NCBI RefSeq assembly: GCF_001049755.1 | Contig: NZ_CVLB01000001.1 | Span: 1,878,995 to 1,942,994, forward strand | Length of the DNA: 64,000 bases | Direction of reading: 5' to 3' | Source: Brachyspira suanatina | Lineage (GTDB): Bacteria > Spirochaetota > Brachyspiria > Brachyspirales > Brachyspiraceae | In this document: positions 26,359 to 34,951 of the stretch, piece by piece | Layout of the letters: every line of letters starts with the position of its first letter | Numbering within the stretch: the first letter of the stretch is position 1 | Position numbers and translations under genes: made by a program | Notes under the pieces: generated by a model | The model's input: only the letters and a program-made list of their open reading frames with translations | Told to the model about the DNA's origin: nothing | Databases searched by the model: none

Positions 26359-26387
26359 TTGACAAACTTAAAAATTTTCAGTATATA
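26359..26387 (+). promoter_or_regulatory. promoter-like direct repeat, right copy
   Basis: TTGACA, 17 bases, TATATA, identical to 26000-26028. Transcription from here would run antisense into the 3' end of the truncated DUF285 gene. Confidence 0.5.
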
Positions 26388-26411
26388 TAACATATTTAAT
26401 ACTAAACTAAA

Positions 26412-27452
26412 TCATTTTATTTTTGATTTTTGTTTATATTCATTTAAAATATTTTTTTTATTTTCAATAAGTTCTTTTAATTCTTCATAATAAATATTTT
26501 CTAATTTCTTTATAAAATCTTTTAATTTATTATATTTCAAAACTTCTTTATACACTTCTTTTATATCGCAGTTTTCAAGCATAGAAAGCAATTGTTTTTT
26601 ATAATTACCTTTAGCAATAAAATAAATTTTCAATATTGATTTCATATTATTATAAGAACTTGAAAAAATATCTTTAATATCACAATATTTATTAATATCC
26701 CAATTTTCTATTGACTGATTAAAACTTTCTGCTGCAAAAAACATATCATTCATATACTTAACTTCGCTTACATTCCAAGAATTTATATTCTGATTGAAAC
26801 TCAAAGCATAATAAAACATAACTTCCATATTTATAACTTTTGAAGTATTCCATTTATCAAGCGGCTGATTAAATTTATTAGCTTTTGAAAACATACCGGA
26901 CATATCGGTAACATTTGAAGTATCCCAATTATTTAAAGGCTGATTAAAATTAGAACATTCATAAAAAGTATAACGCATATCTTTTACATTGCTAACATTC
27001 CAATTTTCTATATTCTGATTAAAATTCTTACAGCCAAAAAATGTAACATGTAAAGTTTCAATATTTGAAGTATCCCATTTATACAAAGGCTGATCAAACC
27101 TAAAGCAATTATAAAACATAAAGCTGATATTTTTAACATTAGAGATATTCCAGTCATTAAGAGGCTGATTAAATATAACAGCATAGTTAAACATCTTTGA
27201 CATATTTTCAACTTTAGAAACGTCCCAGCTATTAATATTATAATTAAAATTTTCTGCCAATTCAAACATACTGCTCATATTAACAACATTAGAAGTATTC
27301 CAAGTTTCAAGTCCTTCAAAATTTACTCTCTTACTGTTTTGAAACAATTCGCTCATGTCTGTTATTAAACTTGTATCAATATCACCCAAGTAAATATTTT
27401 CATCTTGTATTAGATTTCTTAATTCTTCTTTAGTTTGAGGTTTATATATCAT
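26412..27452 (-). CDS. DUF285 (BspA-like) repeat protein, truncated paralogue
   Basis: 346 residues: the same N-terminal cap as the 871-residue protein (KEELRNLIQDENIYLGDID), about eight 25-residue units (FNQPLNDWNISNVKNISFMF and similar), then a helical linker. It stops after KKLENIYYEELKELIENKK, which aligns with the start of the linker in the longer paralogue; the whole DUF4132-like part is missing. The dispersed repeat begins soon downstream, consistent with loss of the 3' half by rearrangement. AAGGA lies 9 bases before the start. No signal peptide. It may be a working repeat-only protein or a decayed copy. Confidence 0.75.
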   Translation of the reverse strand: MIYKPQTKEELRNLIQDENIYLGDIDTSLITDMSELFQNSKRVNFEGLETWNTSNVVNMSSMFELAENFNYNINSWDVSKVENMSKMFNYAVIFNQPLNDWNISNVKNISFMFYNCFRFDQPLYKWDTSNIETLHVTFFGCKNFNQNIENWNVSNVKDMRYTFYECSNFNQPLNNWDTSNVTDMSGMFSKANKFNQPLDKWNTSKVINMEVMFYYALSFNQNINSWNVSEVKYMNDMFFAAESFNQSIENWDINKYCDIKDIFSSSYNNMKSILKIYFIAKGNYKKQLLSMLENCDIKEVYKEVLKYNKLKDFIKKLENIYYEELKELIENKKNILNEYKQKSKIK

Positions 27453-27521
27453 CGTTATGTTTCCTTATTATTTTTTATTATTCTATATTCTTTTATATAT
27501 TTTGCAATTTTATTAACAAAT

Positions 27522-27831
27522 CCCACCCTTCTATATTTACAATTTTACCTGTTATTTTTACTTTATAATTTCTTTAAAAACAATACTGAAATTAGAAAAC
27601 CCACCCAAATTTTATTTAACTATATAATTACTTCACCGCACGGAGAATAAAACTATAAAATATATATGAATTTGAATTCTAATATTTACTATATTTAAAA
27701 TTTCACTTACCGTGCGTATAGTAAAGTCTTAAATTTAAAAAAATCTTGGGCGGGTGCTGAAATTTATGATAAGGCAATAAATATAATAATATTATAATTT
27801 CAAAATAAAACTATGAAAAATAAATGGCGGG
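27522..27831. repeat. 310-bp imperfect palindrome, copy 2 (MITE-like)
   Basis: Same length and arm order as copy 1 (22783-23092). Ends are CCCACCC and GGCGGGA, the inner arms are CCACCC and GGGCGGGTG, then CGCACG and CGTGCG, centred on GAATTC at 27674-27679. It lies between divergent genes. The remainder of the gap (27832-27939) holds the promoter of the next gene. Confidence 0.8.
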
Positions 27832-27871
27832 AATTATAAATAAATAAAAAATATAACTCATAAAAAATTTC

Positions 27872-27899
27872 TTGATTAATATATAATTAGCTATATAAT
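27872..27899 (+). promoter_or_regulatory. promoter of the YczE-like gene
   Basis: TTGATT (27872-27877), 16 bases, TATAAT (27894-27899), 40 bases before the start codon. Confidence 0.7.
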
Positions 27900-27939
27900 A
27901 TTTGCAATAAAATTTAAAAAATCATATTAAGGTTACAAA

Positions 27940-28629
27940 ATGACATCAGAAAATAAGCATATTATAATAAGCGGAGAATTAGCATTAATTTTAGTCGTAA
28001 TTATAAATAGTTTCGGAGTTGTATTAATGCTTTATTCAGGTTCAGGAATATCTGCTATATCAAGCGTGCCTTATGCTTTTTCTGAGGTTATAAAGAATAT
28101 ATCTCTTGGAACTTTTACTTATATTTTTCAAACTCTACTCGTATTAGTACTTATGATATTAAGGAAAAAATTTGTCGGAGAGTATTTATTTAGTTTTGTT
28201 GTAGGGTTTTGTTTCGGTAAATTTGTAGATATACATGCTGCTTGGATAAATCATTTACCATTAACAATAACAAGCAGGATAATATATTTCATAATAAGTT
28301 ATTTTATATTAGCATTCGGAATAGCTCTATCAAATAGATGCGGACTTCCCATAATACCAACAGATTTATTCCCAAGAGAATTATCCAATATAATAAAAGT
28401 ACCTTATGCCAAAATAAAAATAACATTCGATGTAACCTGCCTTTTAACAACAGCAATACTTACATTTATATTTTTAGGACATATAAAAGGACTTGGAATA
28501 GGTACTGTACTTGCCGCTTTTACAATGGGTAAATCTATATCCTTTATAGGAAAACTTCTAGATAAAAGAATAGAATTTATACCATATATAAAAAACTATT
28601 GCATAAATAAAATAATGCATAAACTTTAA
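27940..28629 (+). CDS. YczE/YitT-like integral membrane protein
   Basis: 229 residues with about five to six hydrophobic helices (9-30, 55-75, 83-100, 110-127, 160-180). The motifs LYSGSGISAISSVPYAFSE and ALSNRCGLPIIPTDLFPRE (G-x-x-P-x-[ID]) are typical of YczE-type (DUF6198-like) membrane proteins, whose function is not settled. AAGG lies 7 bases before the start. The stop overlaps the convergent murB stop by 4 bases. Confidence 0.7.
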   Translation: MTSENKHIIISGELALILVVIINSFGVVLMLYSGSGISAISSVPYAFSEVIKNISLGTFTYIFQTLLVLVLMILRKKFVGEYLFSFVVGFCFGKFVDIHAAWINHLPLTITSRIIYFIISYFILAFGIALSNRCGLPIIPTDLFPRELSNIIKVPYAKIKITFDVTCLLTTAILTFIFLGHIKGLGIGTVLAAFTMGKSISFIGKLLDKRIEFIPYIKNYCINKIMHKL

Positions 28630-29531
28630 AATTTTTCATTTTCATCATTGGAAATGATTCTAACTTCAGCATTTAAAGTAATGCCTTTTTGATTATAAAC
28701 TTCCTCTCTTACTTTTCTCATAAGATTTAAAATATCTCTTCCTGTAGCATTGTTATAATTGATTATAAAATTTGCATGATAAGGTGAAACCATAGCACCT
28801 CCTACCCTAACATTTCTCATATTAATTGAATCTATAACCTTACCTGCTATCATATTAGTTTCATAATCATTTAAAAAAGTACTTCCGGCAGAAGGATATT
28901 TAAATTGATTTTTATTCTTTCTATCTTTATAAAACTTTTTCATTTCAGGCTTAATTAATTTTTTTGAACCCTTATTTAGTTTAAATCTCACATCTACAAT
29001 TATATATTTCTTATACTGAAAAATGCTTCTTTTATAAGCGTACTCACAATCTTCAACATTTATATGCATATATTCAATATTATCATCTATTATACCAACT
29101 TTATCTATAAACTCAGATACGGAATGTTCATAGCATCTGGCATTCATATAAGCAGCCCCTCCTATAGTACCAGGAAGTCCTGATAAAAACTCTAAACCTG
29201 TAAAGGCATTTTTATAAGCATATTTAACAACATCCGAAACTTTTGCCCCTGAATATGCTAAAATATTATGAGATGTATGCTCTATGCGTGAGAAAAAGCC
29301 CATATAAATAATTGGAAATTCTATAACCTTATCCAAAAATAATATATTGCTTCCGCCTCCTAAAATCATATATCTTTTATTATTATCATTAAGATATTTA
29401 ATCAAATCTATAAAACCATTAATAGTTTCAGGCATATAAAATTCTAAAGCCTTAGCATTAACCCTGAAAGTATTAAATTTTTTTAAAGAAACATTCTCTT
29501 TACTTAAAACACCATTAAAAGATTTAACCAT
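28626..29531 (-). CDS. murB: UDP-N-acetylenolpyruvoylglucosamine reductase
   Basis: 301 residues. FAD-binding motif MILGGGSNILF, GLEFLSGLPGTIGGAAYMNA, the substrate Tyr/Arg in CEYAYKRSIF, the catalytic Ser in PSAGSTF and the final Glu in LNAEVRII. It completes UDP-MurNAc synthesis in the cytoplasm (NADPH-dependent). The SAGSTF form and the length fit type II MurB. An AGAGG site precedes the start. It is isolated from other mur genes and sits within the DUF285 accessory region. Confidence 0.95.
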   Translation of the reverse strand: MVKSFNGVLSKENVSLKKFNTFRVNAKALEFYMPETINGFIDLIKYLNDNNKRYMILGGGSNILFLDKVIEFPIIYMGFFSRIEHTSHNILAYSGAKVSDVVKYAYKNAFTGLEFLSGLPGTIGGAAYMNARCYEHSVSEFIDKVGIIDDNIEYMHINVEDCEYAYKRSIFQYKKYIIVDVRFKLNKGSKKLIKPEMKKFYKDRKNKNQFKYPSAGSTFLNDYETNMIAGKVIDSINMRNVRVGGAMVSPYHANFIINYNNATGRDILNLMRKVREEVYNQKGITLNAEVRIISNDENEKF

Positions 29532-29595
29532 TAAAATAACCTCTAATATAATTTTATTCTAAATAATATATTAATAAAACTGTCAAAAATAATTT

Positions 29596-30099
29596 TTATA
29601 AAATATACCAAACAGGTTTTGAATCAATTTTCGTATTAAAAAACATATCCTTAATATCAGCCTCTTTATTTATATTCCAAGCATTCAAATCCTGATTAAA
29701 ACTGCAAGCATTTTTAAACATACAAGTCATAGATTTTACATTAGATACATTCCATTTATTCAAAGGCTTATTAAAATTCTCGGCTCCGCAAAACATATAA
29801 GCCATATCAATAACTTTAGAAACATCCCAATCATTTATATTTATATTGAAATTTTTTATATTATGAAACATAGACCTCATATTAACAACATTGGAAGTAT
29901 CCCATTTATCTATACCAGAAAAATCTATCCTAACATTATAACTCTCATATTCACTATAAGAGCCTTCAAAACATGCAAAATTAGGCTTATCAAAAAGCAT
30001 AGACATATCGGTTATTAATGAAGTGTCTATATCTCCTAAATAAATATTATTGTTTTCTATTAAACTTCTTAATTCTATTTTATTCTTTGGCGTATACAC
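29596..30099 (-). CDS. short DUF285 (BspA-like) repeat protein
   Basis: 167 residues starting at a GTG (30099) that has AGGA 8 bases upstream and begins the conserved cap YTPKNKIELRSLIENNNIYL. The open frame runs further upstream, to 30168, but those residues overlap the previous gene. Only four 25-residue units follow (FNININDWDVSKVIDMAYMF, FNKPLNKWNVSNVKSMTCMF). The cap carries an inserted loop (about residues 30-50). It follows the 864-residue paralogue by 17 bases and is probably co-transcribed. It has no DUF4132-like part; no signal peptide. Confidence 0.65.
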   Translation of the reverse strand: MYTPKNKIELRSLIENNNIYLGDIDTSLITDMSMLFDKPNFACFEGSYSEYESYNVRIDFSGIDKWDTSNVVNMRSMFHNIKNFNININDWDVSKVIDMAYMFCGAENFNKPLNKWNVSNVKSMTCMFKNACSFNQDLNAWNINKEADIKDMFFNTKIDSKPVWYIL

Positions 30100-30116
30100 A
30101 ATTAAAATCCTAATAT

Positions 30117-32711
30117 TTAATAAAAAAGTTTTTCTTTTTTTAAATCTGTTATCATCAAAACAAGCCAATAATATATGAATCTATTTTCAACTGTTTTATT
30201 TTCACTATTAATAAATGATATATTAATTTTTACAATATCTCCATTATTAACATATTCTTGAAACTCTATTTTAATAATAAATTGATCTTTTTTAAAATCT
30301 TCAAAATAAAATATACTCTCTGAAAATTTATAAATAACATTCATAGAATATCTGCTTGCAAATGCTTTCAAACTTGAATAAACTATTTCTATGTTTTTCA
30401 GCTTTTCTATTACTTTGTTAAAATCTGAAGTATATATATTAATAATCGGAAACTGATTTATAGGCTGAAATATCTCATAATCATTTAAATGCATTTTCCA
30501 TTTTGCAATATCTTCTTTAGTTAAGTCAAATACACTAGATAAATTAATATAACAATTTTCATCCATAACAACATTATTATCATCATAGTCAGTATAACTG
30601 CCGTCGCCTAAATATCTAAAAGAAGTTTTTAAATTCATATTTTCATCATATAAATTCCAAATTAAACTATATGCATATTTATTCATTATAGGATTATCAA
30701 TAAAAATTTCTTTCCAAAATTTATAATTATATTTCTTACCGCTTATTAAAATTTTTATTAAATTATAATTCTGACTTTTCAATATATTAGGAATCTCTTT
30801 TCTAATATGCTTTATTTCTTCTTTTATATTTTCAGGAAAGTATTTAGGTATTGATTTTAATTCTTTTTTATTGTTAATATCAAACAATTCTACTGCATTA
30901 TTATTTTTAAGAGAGATTTTATATTTATTATCATTTACTTCTATAATTTTCTCTCCTCTTTTATCTAATCCAAAATCATATACTACTTTAAAACCTAATT
31001 CATATAACTCTAAATTCATTTTTTCAGCAATAAAATTTAATAAACTAATAGCCTCTTTTTTAATAGAAGCCTTTTTATTCCTAGCAAAAACATTATATAA
31101 TAAACTTAAAGCGAATTTACTGTCTGTATGCAATGCTAAAATCTTCATAAATAATAATGAACTATTTTCTCTATTGTACATTTCAATTAACATATTATCA
31201 TCAGCATATACACCGCAAACTAAAACAGAAACATCTTTTTGAGAATTAATATATATTTCTCTTATACAATTTTTAAAACTTTCTTCATCAAGAAAATTAA
31301 TTATATTATCAAGTGTTTGTATTTTATAAATATATTTTTTTAAATTAAAATACTCTAAATAAATATACTTTATTATTTTTATGCCTATAATTTTTGATTT
31401 ATCTTTAGTTAAAACTTTTATTTCTTTTTCTTTTATTATATCATCAATAAAATTTAATTTTTGATTATTCTTTTTATCATAATTTATAGAATTCTCTATA
31501 TCTTCTATACTGATAAAATTTAATACTTCATTATTATTCGTTTTTAATTCTGATAATTCTCTATAAAATTCATTTTCAAGCATTATTCTAAAATCAGTAT
31601 ATATTTTATTATTATAATTAATAATACTTTTATATGCTTCTTTTACATTATTTTTTATTATTTCAAACTGTTCAATCTTTGATGATTTATTCTTTGCTGT
31701 TACATATTCAGCAATTATAAATTGTATAGGAATTTTATTATTCTTTTTTAATGGAGTTTCTTCAAATGCAAAAGCTAAATCTGATACATTATCCAAATTC
31801 CAATTTGATAAATCCTGATTAAACATTATAGCATTATAAAACATACTATACATATTTTCTAATTTTGCAGTATTCCATTTATTTAAAGGCTTATTAAAAC
31901 TTCCTGCTCCATTAAACATAGAAAGCATATATTTTACATTTGAAATATCCCAATCATTTAAAGATTTATTAAAATTATAAGCACCAGCAAACATAACTGT
32001 CATATTTTCAACATTAGAAACATTCCATTTATCTAAAGGCTGATTAAAATTATAACAATTAAAAAACATCTCTTTCATATTTCTAACATTAGATACATTC
32101 CAGCTGTTAATATTCTGATTAAATTCCTTACAAGCTAAAAACATTCCCCCCATATCATTTACTTTTGAAATATCCCATTTGTCTAAAGGCTGATTAAATT
32201 TACTGCAGCCTGAAAACATTTTTTTCATATTTTCAACTTTAGAAACATTCCATTTATCCAAAGGCTTATTAAACTTTTCACATAAACAAAACATATTACT
32301 CATATCTGTAACATTAGATACATTCCAACTATTAATATCCTGATTAAATTCCTTACAAGCTAAAAACATTCCCCCCATATCATTTACTTTTGAAATATCC
32401 CATTTGTCTAAAGGCTGATTAAATTTACTGCAGCCTGAAAACATTTTTTTCATATTTTCAACTTTAGAAACATTCCAATTATTGACACATTGATTAAAAG
32501 TATTATTATGAAATATATTAAACATAGATTCCATATTAATAACATTCTCTGTATTCCAATTTTCTATACCTGAATAATCTTTTCTCTTAGTTTTTGAAAA
32601 TAAATTTGACATATCAGTTATTAATGAGGTATCAATATCGCCTAAATATATATTATTATCTTCTACTAATTTTTTTAATTCTTCTTTATCTTTGGGTTTA
32701 TATTTACACAT
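30117..32711 (-). CDS. DUF285 (BspA-like) repeat protein with C-terminal DUF4132-like domain
   Basis: 864 residues, same architecture as the 871-residue paralogue: cap (KEELKKLVEDNNIYLGDID), about eleven 25-residue units (residues 40-320), helical linker, then a DUF4132-like region (SLIWNLYDENMNLKTSFRY, GDGSYTDYDD, W---L-DYEIFQPINQFPI). Two blocks of the repeat array are identical over 138 bases (32115-32252 and 32340-32477), showing recent internal duplication. No signal peptide. It starts 20 bases after the scpA stop with no clear ribosome site, so it may be read through from scpA. Confidence 0.8.
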   Translation of the reverse strand: MCKYKPKDKEELKKLVEDNNIYLGDIDTSLITDMSNLFSKTKRKDYSGIENWNTENVINMESMFNIFHNNTFNQCVNNWNVSKVENMKKMFSGCSKFNQPLDKWDISKVNDMGGMFLACKEFNQDINSWNVSNVTDMSNMFCLCEKFNKPLDKWNVSKVENMKKMFSGCSKFNQPLDKWDISKVNDMGGMFLACKEFNQNINSWNVSNVRNMKEMFFNCYNFNQPLDKWNVSNVENMTVMFAGAYNFNKSLNDWDISNVKYMLSMFNGAGSFNKPLNKWNTAKLENMYSMFYNAIMFNQDLSNWNLDNVSDLAFAFEETPLKKNNKIPIQFIIAEYVTAKNKSSKIEQFEIIKNNVKEAYKSIINYNNKIYTDFRIMLENEFYRELSELKTNNNEVLNFISIEDIENSINYDKKNNQKLNFIDDIIKEKEIKVLTKDKSKIIGIKIIKYIYLEYFNLKKYIYKIQTLDNIINFLDEESFKNCIREIYINSQKDVSVLVCGVYADDNMLIEMYNRENSSLLFMKILALHTDSKFALSLLYNVFARNKKASIKKEAISLLNFIAEKMNLELYELGFKVVYDFGLDKRGEKIIEVNDNKYKISLKNNNAVELFDINNKKELKSIPKYFPENIKEEIKHIRKEIPNILKSQNYNLIKILISGKKYNYKFWKEIFIDNPIMNKYAYSLIWNLYDENMNLKTSFRYLGDGSYTDYDDNNVVMDENCYINLSSVFDLTKEDIAKWKMHLNDYEIFQPINQFPIINIYTSDFNKVIEKLKNIEIVYSSLKAFASRYSMNVIYKFSESIFYFEDFKKDQFIIKIEFQEYVNNGDIVKINISFINSENKTVENRFIYYWLVLMITDLKKEKLFY

Positions 32712-32730
32712 AGTTTAAATATTAAAAGTA

Positions 32731-33780
32731 TTATTGATTCTGATTATCTGAATTATTAGAAATATTTTCAGAATTTTCATTATTGCTATTATTTTGATTA
32801 TTTTCTTCTGAAGAATTATTTTCAGTATTTTCGTTACTTTCTTCTATAGCCTCTTCATTATTAGGAGCTTCTTCTGAATTATTATTACTTTCTTCTGCTG
32901 ACTCTTCATAATCATCTGATTTATCTTCTTCTGCTTTAGGCATAAACTTTTCATCTCTTTTAAATACATAAATCTCTCTAAACTTCATCTCTTGTTTAAG
33001 AAGAATTTCTTTCTCTTTAACAAGTTCAAGCATGGCCAAAAAGAATGTAACAAGCTGTCTTTTAGTAACTCCGTCTTTAAATAAAGTAATAAAAGGAAAG
33101 AAGGCTGTTTCAGATAATTTGATTCTTATCATATCAATGGCATTATCTATATGGAAATTAGACATTCCCGAAAGAACCGCCAAATCTGTTTCCGGAACAA
33201 ACTGCACCTTAGTGAATGCATAAACCAAATCATAAAGCGTAATATCCTTCCAAGCTACCTCATTATCATCTGTACTTACAGTTTTGAAGAATTTTACCCT
33301 TTCAGTATCTTTTCTTTCAAATATAGTGTCTGATGTATCCTGAAGTTTATCAAGTTCTTCAGAAACCATTTTATATCTTTGAAATTCAAGCATCTGTTCA
33401 ACTATTTCAAATTTAAGCTTATCTGTAAATTTATCATCGTCCATATCATGAGGAAGAAGCATTTTGGATTTATAAAGGTGGAACTCTGAAGCAACAACCA
33501 AAAAGTCTCCAGTTGAATCCAAATTTAAAGCAGCCTGAGCCTTCAAATATTCTACAAACTGGTCTATAATTTCAAGTATAGACACTTCATATATACTTTT
33601 CTCACTTCTTTTAAGCATATCAAAAAGTATAGACAATGGTCCTTCATAATCTATACTGGATAATGAAACTGTAAACTCTTTATAATCCGGCTTACTGTTT
33701 TCTGTTTCTTCTTTGGCTGAAGCGTCTGCATTTATTGTATTATTATTTTCTTGCTGTGTTTCGTTTATATTTTCTTCCAT
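32731..33780 (-). CDS. scpA: segregation and condensation protein A
   Basis: 349 residues from the chosen start. The kleisin N-terminal signature YEGPLSILFDMLKRSEKSIYEVSI is clear, with DFLVVASEFHLYKSKMLLP after it. A C-terminal winged helix (about residues 185-260) follows. ScpA bridges SMC heads with ScpB in chromosome condensation. The core is flanked by a 35-residue Asn/Glu N-tail and a long Glu/Ser/Asn-rich tail of about 70 residues, making it over 90 residues longer than usual. The frame extends up to 33849, but MEENINET at 33780 lies just after a -10 element. No scpB is adjacent. Confidence 0.88.
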   Translation of the reverse strand: MEENINETQQENNNTINADASAKEETENSKPDYKEFTVSLSSIDYEGPLSILFDMLKRSEKSIYEVSILEIIDQFVEYLKAQAALNLDSTGDFLVVASEFHLYKSKMLLPHDMDDDKFTDKLKFEIVEQMLEFQRYKMVSEELDKLQDTSDTIFERKDTERVKFFKTVSTDDNEVAWKDITLYDLVYAFTKVQFVPETDLAVLSGMSNFHIDNAIDMIRIKLSETAFFPFITLFKDGVTKRQLVTFFLAMLELVKEKEILLKQEMKFREIYVFKRDEKFMPKAEEDKSDDYEESAEESNNNSEEAPNNEEAIEESNENTENNSSEENNQNNSNNENSENISNNSDNQNQ

Positions 33781-33790
33781 AATGGGATAT

Positions 33791-33818
33791 AATATATTAT
33801 AAAAATATAAAAATTCAA
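33791..33818 (-). promoter_or_regulatory. candidate scpA promoter, near-leaderless
   Basis: TTGAAT (33818-33813), 16 bases, TATATT (33796-33791). The -10 ends 10 bases before the ATG at 33780, and no ribosome site is seen. Confidence 0.45.
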
Positions 33819-33842
33819 GTATATAATTTTCCATTAATAATA

Positions 33843-33870
33843 TTGACAATAAATTAAATTCTAATATTAT
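33843..33870 (+). promoter_or_regulatory. promoter of the Gfo/Idh/MocA gene
   Basis: TTGACA (33843-33848), 16 bases, TATTAT (33865-33870), 33 bases before the start codon. Confidence 0.65.
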
Positions 33871-33903
33871 TTACATAATAAAATATTTATAGGGGGTAAT
33901 ATA

Positions 33904-34884
33904 ATGAAAAAAATAAATATAGGGTTTATAGGTGCTGGACATATTGCAGAAAAAATGGCGCAAACTATTTCAAAAATTAAAGAAGCACAATCTTATGCAG
34001 TAAGTGCAAGAGATATAAAAAGGAGTAAGGCTTTCGCTAAAAAATACGGATTCAAAAAATTTTACAGCTCTTATGAAGAAATGCTAAAAGATGAAAATGT
34101 TGATTTGGTATATATAGCCACTCCTCATTCACATCACTATGAACATATAAAATTATGTTTGGAAAATAATAAGCATGTTATATGTGAAAAGGCTTTTACT
34201 GTTAATGTTAAACAAGCTAGAGAAGTTTTAATACTTGCTAAAAAGAAAAAACTTTTACTTGCTGAAGCTATTTGGACTAGATACATGCCTAGCAGACAAA
34301 TAATCAATGATACTATAAAAAGCGGTATAATAGGAAAAGTTACATCATTAACTGCTAATTTAGGTTATGTTATAAATAAAGTACCTAGATTGATAGAACC
34401 GGAACTTGCTGGAGGAGCTTTACTTGATGTTGGTGTTTATACTATAAATTTCGCTTTAATGGTATTCGGTAATAAAATAAAAAAAATAGATTCTTCATGC
34501 GTAAAAACTAGCAAAGGTGTAGATGAGCAGAACTCTATTACATTAACTTTTGAAGATAATAAAATGGCTATATTAAACTCTACAATGTCAGCATTAACTA
34601 ACAGAGAAGGCGTTATAAATGGCGACAAAGGTTATATGGTTGTAAAAAATATAAATAATCCTGAAAGCATAACAGTTTATTCATTGGACAGAAAGGTTGT
34701 AAAAACAATAAAAGTACCTAAACAAATAAGCGGTTATGAATATCAAATAATTTCATGTATCAATGCTATTAATAACGGTAAATTAGAATGCGAAGAAATG
34801 CCTCATGAAGATATTTTGAGAGTAATGAATATAATGGATACTTTGAGAAGAAGCTGGAAAATAAAATATCCTTTTGAAAAATAA
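33904..34884 (+). CDS. Gfo/Idh/MocA family NAD(P)-dependent oxidoreductase
   Basis: 326 residues. N-terminal Rossmann motif GFIGAGHIAEKM, the family motif CEKAFTVN (the EKP-like loop with the conserved Lys), then the C-terminal substrate domain with GGALLDVGVYTINFA. Family members oxidise or reduce sugars, inositols, dihydrodiols or biliverdin; EKA in place of EKP and LLAEAIWTRYMP fit the dihydrodiol-dehydrogenase-like branch. AGGGGG precedes the start. It is a single-gene unit. Substrate cannot be told from sequence. Confidence 0.88.
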   Translation: MKKINIGFIGAGHIAEKMAQTISKIKEAQSYAVSARDIKRSKAFAKKYGFKKFYSSYEEMLKDENVDLVYIATPHSHHYEHIKLCLENNKHVICEKAFTVNVKQAREVLILAKKKKLLLAEAIWTRYMPSRQIINDTIKSGIIGKVTSLTANLGYVINKVPRLIEPELAGGALLDVGVYTINFALMVFGNKIKKIDSSCVKTSKGVDEQNSITLTFEDNKMAILNSTMSALTNREGVINGDKGYMVVKNINNPESITVYSLDRKVVKTIKVPKQISGYEYQIISCINAINNGKLECEEMPHEDILRVMNIMDTLRRSWKIKYPFEK

Positions 34885-34900
34885 TTTTATTTAGCATATA

Positions 34901-34937
34901 AAAAAGCCGCTAATATTTATATATTAACGGCTTTTTA
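34901..34937. terminator. bidirectional terminator
   Basis: AAAAAGCCG-CTAATAT and ATATTAA-CGGCTTTTT form a long stem with A- and T-runs on each side, between convergent genes. Confidence 0.85.
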
Positions 34938-34951
34938 TTTATACATATTTT

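Noticed and set aside
27008-27265. Second minus-strand frame inside the truncated DUF285 gene
   Set aside because: Overlaps the repeat-coding frame, which has the clear 25-residue periodicity; the alternative has none.
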